Part shown: positions 60,548-64,000 of the stretch, in pieces | Numbering within the stretch: the first letter of the stretch is position 1 | Layout of the letters: each line of letters starts with the position of its first letter | From: Psychrobacillus sp048572895 | GTDB taxonomy: Bacteria > Bacillota > Bacilli > Bacillales_A > Planococcaceae | Direction of reading: 5' to 3' | Assembly (NCBI RefSeq): GCF_048572895.1 | Contig: NZ_CP183878.1 | Span: 2,666,001 to 2,730,000 of the forward strand | DNA: 64,000 nucleotides | The notes under the pieces: generated by a model | Seen by the model: the letters and a program-made list of their open reading frames with translations, nothing else | Told to the model about the DNA's origin: nothing | Database searches by the model: none | Made by a program: the position numbers and the translations under genes

Positions 60548-62980
60548 TTGTCCCTAATTTTTGCAATTTTCTTACCCATAATAGTGGCTCTAGTTATTCC
60601 ATTTTTATTCAAGAAGATTTCAAGTATCCATACGGGATGGTTTGTGTTAATCGTACCCGTTGTTTTAGTTGGGTTTTATGCAACATATATATCTGGCATT
60701 ATGGATGGCTCCACATATTTAGACAAATTTGAATGGATTCCATCATTGGATATTTCATTAGTTTCATACATAGACGGGTTAAGTTTACTTTTTTCCCTAC
60801 TCATAACTGGAATTGGGGCATTAGTTGTTCTCTACTCTATCTTTTATTTGGATAAAGAGAAGGAGAAATTGGGTAACTTCTACGTTTACCTATTACTATT
60901 TATGAGTGCAATGCTTGGAGTTGTCCAATCAGATCATCTCATTAGTTTGTATTTCTTCTGGGAATTAACTTCTATTTCTTCCTTCCTTCTTATTGGATAT
61001 TGGTATACAAAGGATCGTTCTCGATTTGGTGCTTTAAAATCGATGATGATTACTGTATTCGGTGGTCTGATGATGCTAGGCGGATTTCTGTTATTAGGTA
61101 TTATGGGAGAAACGTTCTCTATTCGTGAATTAATCGATCAGGCTCCAACACTTGCTGGTCATAAGTTTTTTGTTTTGGCGCTAGTGCTCGTACTAATCGG
61201 GGCATTTACGAAATCTGCCCAGTTTCCATTTTACATATGGTTACCGGATGCGATGGAAGCTCCGACTCCGGTTAGTGCTTACCTGCATTCAGCTACTATG
61301 GTTAAAGCAGGTTTATACTTAGTTGCCAGATTCACACCAATATTCGCTTTATCTGAAGTTTGGGTTTGGCTCGTAACCGGTGTAGGATTACTAACATTGT
61401 TTTGGGGCTCTGTCTTTGCAGTGAAGCAAACGGATCTAAAGGCAATACTTGCTTTCTCTACAGTAAGTCAGCTTGGGTTGATCATGTCCTTGCTTGGCAT
61501 TGGCTCTATCTCTTATCATGTTACTGGAGATTTAGTGACTACCTTTACGTTCGCATCTTTTGCTGCAATATTCCACTTAATGAACCATGCTACGTTCAAA
61601 GGTAGCTTGTTTATGATTGCAGGTATTGTTGATCATGAAACAGGTACACGAGATATTCGTAAGCTCGGCGGATTGATGAGCCTGATGCCTATTAGCTTTA
61701 CTATCGCTATGATAGGTAGTTTTTCAATGGCCGGTATTCCATTTTTTAATGGATTCTTAAGTAAGGAAATGTTCTTAGAAGCTACCCTTTCGTTACAGCA
61801 TTTTAATGTACACTCTTTGGAGTCATGGTGGATCTTGTTTCCAGTATTCGCTTGGATTGCTAGTGTTTTTACATTTGTGTATAGCTTATACTTCGTATTG
61901 CATACATTCCGTGGAAAGTACAAACCGGAGCTATTACCGAAAAAAGCACATGAGGCACCATTCGGTATGCTTGTGTCTCCAGGTATTTTAGCAATCCTCG
62001 TAATAGTTATATTCTTTATACCTAACTTTTTTGGAAATACTTTCATTAAACCTGCTGTAGCTGCCATTCAGCCACTTGCCTATCAAGTACCAGCAGATGT
62101 TGGATTTCATATTAAAGCATGGCATGGTTTTGACTCTGTGGCATTGTATATGACATTAGGCGTCTTTATAATAGGTTTTATCTTATATAAAACGATTGCT
62201 AAATGGACACCTGTATATGAAAAGATACCCGCTAAAATATCACTCAATAGTTTTTATAATGGATTAATGAACCTATCAGACAAAGGTGCCAATCGACTAT
62301 CTTCTACGTATATGACTGGATCTATACGATCGTACTTAATCTATATGTTCGCTGCGATTATAATTCTATTAGCGTTTACGATGTGGTTAAAAGATGCATT
62401 TGTAATAGATTTAACCAATTTGGCGCCAATTCAATTTTTTGAAGTGTTGATTTCCATTGTTTTGGTCATTAGTACCGTTACTATTTTGGTAACCAAATCT
62501 AGACTAACAGCAATTATTGCGCTTGGAGCAGTTGGATATACAGTAGCGTTATTTTATATTATTTTTAAGGCGCCAGATTTAGCGTTAACTCAGTTAGTTA
62601 TAGAAACTGTATCGGTAGCTCTATTTTTAGGTGCATTTTATCATCTTCCTAAGATGGACAAGTATGAAAAAGGAAAAGAAGATCGTCGTTTCAGGTTGAA
62701 TAACTTCCTTATTGCTTTAGGTGTCGGTGTCATGGTTACGTTAATAGCTATTGCTTCTCATTCTCAAAAGCTAATCTCATCCATCTCTGAATATTACAAG
62801 GAAACCGTATATTCAGAAGCTGGTGGAGGAAATATTGTAAATGTCATTTTAGTAGATTACCGTGGCTTCGATACATTATTTGAAATTAGTGTACTTACTA
62901 TTGCATCACTTGGAATTATCGGAATGATCACCGTTCGCCTAGCAAAAAAGAAAGGAGATAGAAAAGTTGAAAACAAATGA
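60548..62980 (+). CDS. mrpA: Na+/H+ antiporter subunit A (MrpA)
   Basis: 810 residues with about 21 membrane segments; the largest Mrp subunit, homologous to respiratory complex I NuoL. Motifs: GVVQSDHLISLYFFWELTSISSFLLIG region (in part), FTKSAQFPFYIWLPDAMEAPTPVSAYLHSATMVKAG region (in part) and DLKAILAFSTVSQLGLI. The C-terminal ~170 residues contain the MrpA-specific MbhD/MbhE-like part (KAPDLALTQLVIETVSVALF). TTG start after GAGAGGAGG. The complex exports Na+ and supports alkaline-pH growth. Confidence 0.96.
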   Translation: MSLIFAIFLPIIVALVIPFLFKKISSIHTGWFVLIVPVVLVGFYATYISGIMDGSTYLDKFEWIPSLDISLVSYIDGLSLLFSLLITGIGALVVLYSIFYLDKEKEKLGNFYVYLLLFMSAMLGVVQSDHLISLYFFWELTSISSFLLIGYWYTKDRSRFGALKSMMITVFGGLMMLGGFLLLGIMGETFSIRELIDQAPTLAGHKFFVLALVLVLIGAFTKSAQFPFYIWLPDAMEAPTPVSAYLHSATMVKAGLYLVARFTPIFALSEVWVWLVTGVGLLTLFWGSVFAVKQTDLKAILAFSTVSQLGLIMSLLGIGSISYHVTGDLVTTFTFASFAAIFHLMNHATFKGSLFMIAGIVDHETGTRDIRKLGGLMSLMPISFTIAMIGSFSMAGIPFFNGFLSKEMFLEATLSLQHFNVHSLESWWILFPVFAWIASVFTFVYSLYFVLHTFRGKYKPELLPKKAHEAPFGMLVSPGILAILVIVIFFIPNFFGNTFIKPAVAAIQPLAYQVPADVGFHIKAWHGFDSVALYMTLGVFIIGFILYKTIAKWTPVYEKIPAKISLNSFYNGLMNLSDKGANRLSSTYMTGSIRSYLIYMFAAIIILLAFTMWLKDAFVIDLTNLAPIQFFEVLISIVLVISTVTILVTKSRLTAIIALGAVGYTVALFYIIFKAPDLALTQLVIETVSVALFLGAFYHLPKMDKYEKGKEDRRFRLNNFLIALGVGVMVTLIAIASHSQKLISSISEYYKETVYSEAGGGNIVNVILVDYRGFDTLFEISVLTIASLGIIGMITVRLAKKKGDRKVENK

Positions 62981-63389
62981 TTTAATTATTCAAACGACTA
63001 CAAAAGTTGTATTTTTCATCATCTTTCTATTCTCCATTCATATCTTTTTTGCAGGACACTACACTCCTGGTGGAGGATTTGTAGGCGGATTGATCATGTC
63101 GAGTGCTATTGTTTTATTGATGCTAGCTTTTGATCTGAAAACTGTACAGGAAATGTTACCGATCAATTACACAGTAGTTACTGCTATCGGGTTATTAATC
63201 TCACTATTTACTGCAGCAGGTTCCATTTTCTTTGATGTTCCATTCTTCACTCATGTATATGATTACTTTAACTTACCGCTGCTTGGAGAAACCTCTATTC
63301 ATACAGCTATGTTTTTCGATACAGGCGTATACTTAGTTGTTGTCGGCGTTACGATGACCATCATTCAAATGATAGGAGGAGATGAATAA
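62967..63389 (+). CDS. mrpB: Na+/H+ antiporter subunit B (MrpB)
   Basis: 140 residues, four membrane segments, with the MrpB/MnhB pattern FFAGHYTPGGGFVGGLIMSSA and IMFFDTGVYLVVVGVTMT (read MFFDTGVYLVVVGV). TTG start after AAAGGAGAT, inside the end of mrpA (14-nt overlap), so translation is coupled. Confidence 0.96.
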   Translation: MKTNDLIIQTTTKVVFFIIFLFSIHIFFAGHYTPGGGFVGGLIMSSAIVLLMLAFDLKTVQEMLPINYTVVTAIGLLISLFTAAGSIFFDVPFFTHVYDYFNLPLLGETSIHTAMFFDTGVYLVVVGVTMTIIQMIGGDE

Positions 63390-63730
63390 TGGAGATCCTC
63401 ATGTCCATTTTAATCGGCTTTCTATTTATGGCTGCCGTCTATTTAATACTTTCTAGAAGTTTATTACGTATAATAATTGGCACTGGTTTGCTTAGTCATG
63501 GAACACATCTATTACTACTGACTATGGGTGGATTAGGCGGAGAATCTGCTCCGGTATTAGCGGACGGTATAACTGATTACGTAGACCCTCTTCCACAAGC
63601 ACTTATATTAACAGCGATTGTTATTAGTTTTGGTGTAACCGCATTTTCGCTTGTTTTGGCTTACCGTGCATATAAAGTTATAGGTACAGACAATATGGAT
63701 TTGATGAAAGGAAATGAAGACAATGATTAA
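63389..63730 (+). CDS. mrpC: Na+/H+ antiporter subunit C (MrpC)
   Basis: 113 residues, three membrane segments, homologous to NuoK: VYLILSRSLLRIIIGTGLLSHG, LLLLTMGG, VDPLPQALILTAIVISFGVTA (in part). The start overlaps the mrpB stop by one base (TAATG). Confidence 0.96.
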   Translation: MEILMSILIGFLFMAAVYLILSRSLLRIIIGTGLLSHGTHLLLLTMGGLGGESAPVLADGITDYVDPLPQALILTAIVISFGVTAFSLVLAYRAYKVIGTDNMDLMKGNEDND

Positions 63731-64000
63731 CTTACTATTATTCCCTGTCCTAATTCCTTTTCTGTTTGCTGCTGTTCTATTACTTTTCCCTAAAAAAGTG
63801 AAAGCTCAGCGAATTGTAACGATGATAGGTATGCTATTTGCTTTAGCTTCCTCCTTTGTTCTACTTTGGAAAGTAAAAGTAGATGGTGTACAAACGCTCA
63901 CTTTAGGTAGCTGGGCACCTCCATTTGGAATTACGATGGTTTCTGATATGCTCTCTGCATTATTGGTTACCTCATCTCTAATCATCGCATTTTTTGTAGT
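63723..64000 (+). CDS. mrpD: Na+/H+ antiporter subunit D (MrpD), cut by window end
   Basis: The first 92 codons are visible: MINLLLFPVLIPFLFAAVL..., then WAPPFGITMVSDMLSALLV, the normal N-terminus of MrpD (NuoM/N-like, ~490 residues). It overlaps mrpC by 8 nt, as in the seven-gene mrp operon. No stop codon within the window. Confidence 0.93.
   Translation, partial: MINLLLFPVLIPFLFAAVLLLFPKKVKAQRIVTMIGMLFALASSFVLLWKVKVDGVQTLTLGSWAPPFGITMVSDMLSALLVTSSLIIAFFV

Overview
The window comes from the chromosome of a low-GC Gram-positive bacterium of the order Bacillales. The gene order follows blocks known from Bacillus subtilis (metK divergent from pckA with an SAM riboswitch; ytpA, ytkD and dps near the menaquinone genes; the yug/patB/yufK/mrp neighbourhood). 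The 16S rRNA and the kind of intergenic repeats suggest Planococcaceae (Psychrobacillus/Lysinibacillus-like); that family placement is my inference, not a computed result.

Layout. 1-5.0 kb: a cut malic enzyme gene and a GntR/YtrA-controlled ABC transporter operon (two ATPases, two membrane proteins) with a visible operator. 5.3-7.7 kb: an ArsR/AHSA1 pair behind a promoter carrying two copies of a 17-bp operator, a YtpA-like hydrolase that has lost its catalytic serine, and a gamma-carbonic-anhydrase-like protein. 8-11.5 kb: metK with its SAM-I riboswitch, and pckA. 11.5-19.4 kb: small metabolic and stress genes (MaoC, AraC/LysE pair, MBL hydrolase, NUDIX, Dps with a sigma-B-like promoter, YidD, zinc-binding ZnuA with a Zur box). 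19.4-26.7 kb: menaquinone genes menF-menD-menH-menB-menE and divergent menA, without menC. 27.6-34.8 kb: one complete minus-strand rRNA operon (16S-23S-5S) followed by 20 tRNA genes, with tandem promoters, processing stems and a terminator. 35-44 kb: MgtC, a CDF transporter, an iron alcohol dehydrogenase, and an arginine/ornithine catabolic block (glutamate dehydrogenase, rocD, rocA) with a RocR-type regulator whose sigma-54 contact loop is missing. 44-49.4 kb: GSP13, a large putative anti-sigma factor with its ECF sigma factor, an Xre regulator, YugE-like protein and PatB. 49.4-52.8 kb: a repeat-rich island with an IS110/IS1111-type insertion sequence. 52.8-60.3 kb: cyclophilin lipoprotein, MFS transporter, class A PBP, several small enzymes and a YufK-like membrane protein. 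60.5-64 kb: start of the mrp Na+/H+ antiporter operon (mrpA-B-C, mrpD cut by the window end).

The most unusual content is not protein-coding. (1) A family of about 260-400-bp intergenic elements (called R1 here; five copies, all in the same orientation, all beyond the 3' ends of genes) is one large imperfect inverted repeat around a central hairpin. The hairpin differs in sequence and length between copies but stays self-complementary. (2) Three R1 copies continue through a shared linker into a GC-rich repeat (R2), and two of these composite units flank the IS element in direct orientation. A third repeat (R3) is inserted inside one R1 copy. (3) The IS carries about 205 nt of strongly structured non-coding sequence after its transposase, bounded by an 11-bp stem: a candidate bridge (seek) RNA.

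All coordinates and motifs were read by eye. Terminators, promoters and operators are predictions. No database search was possible.
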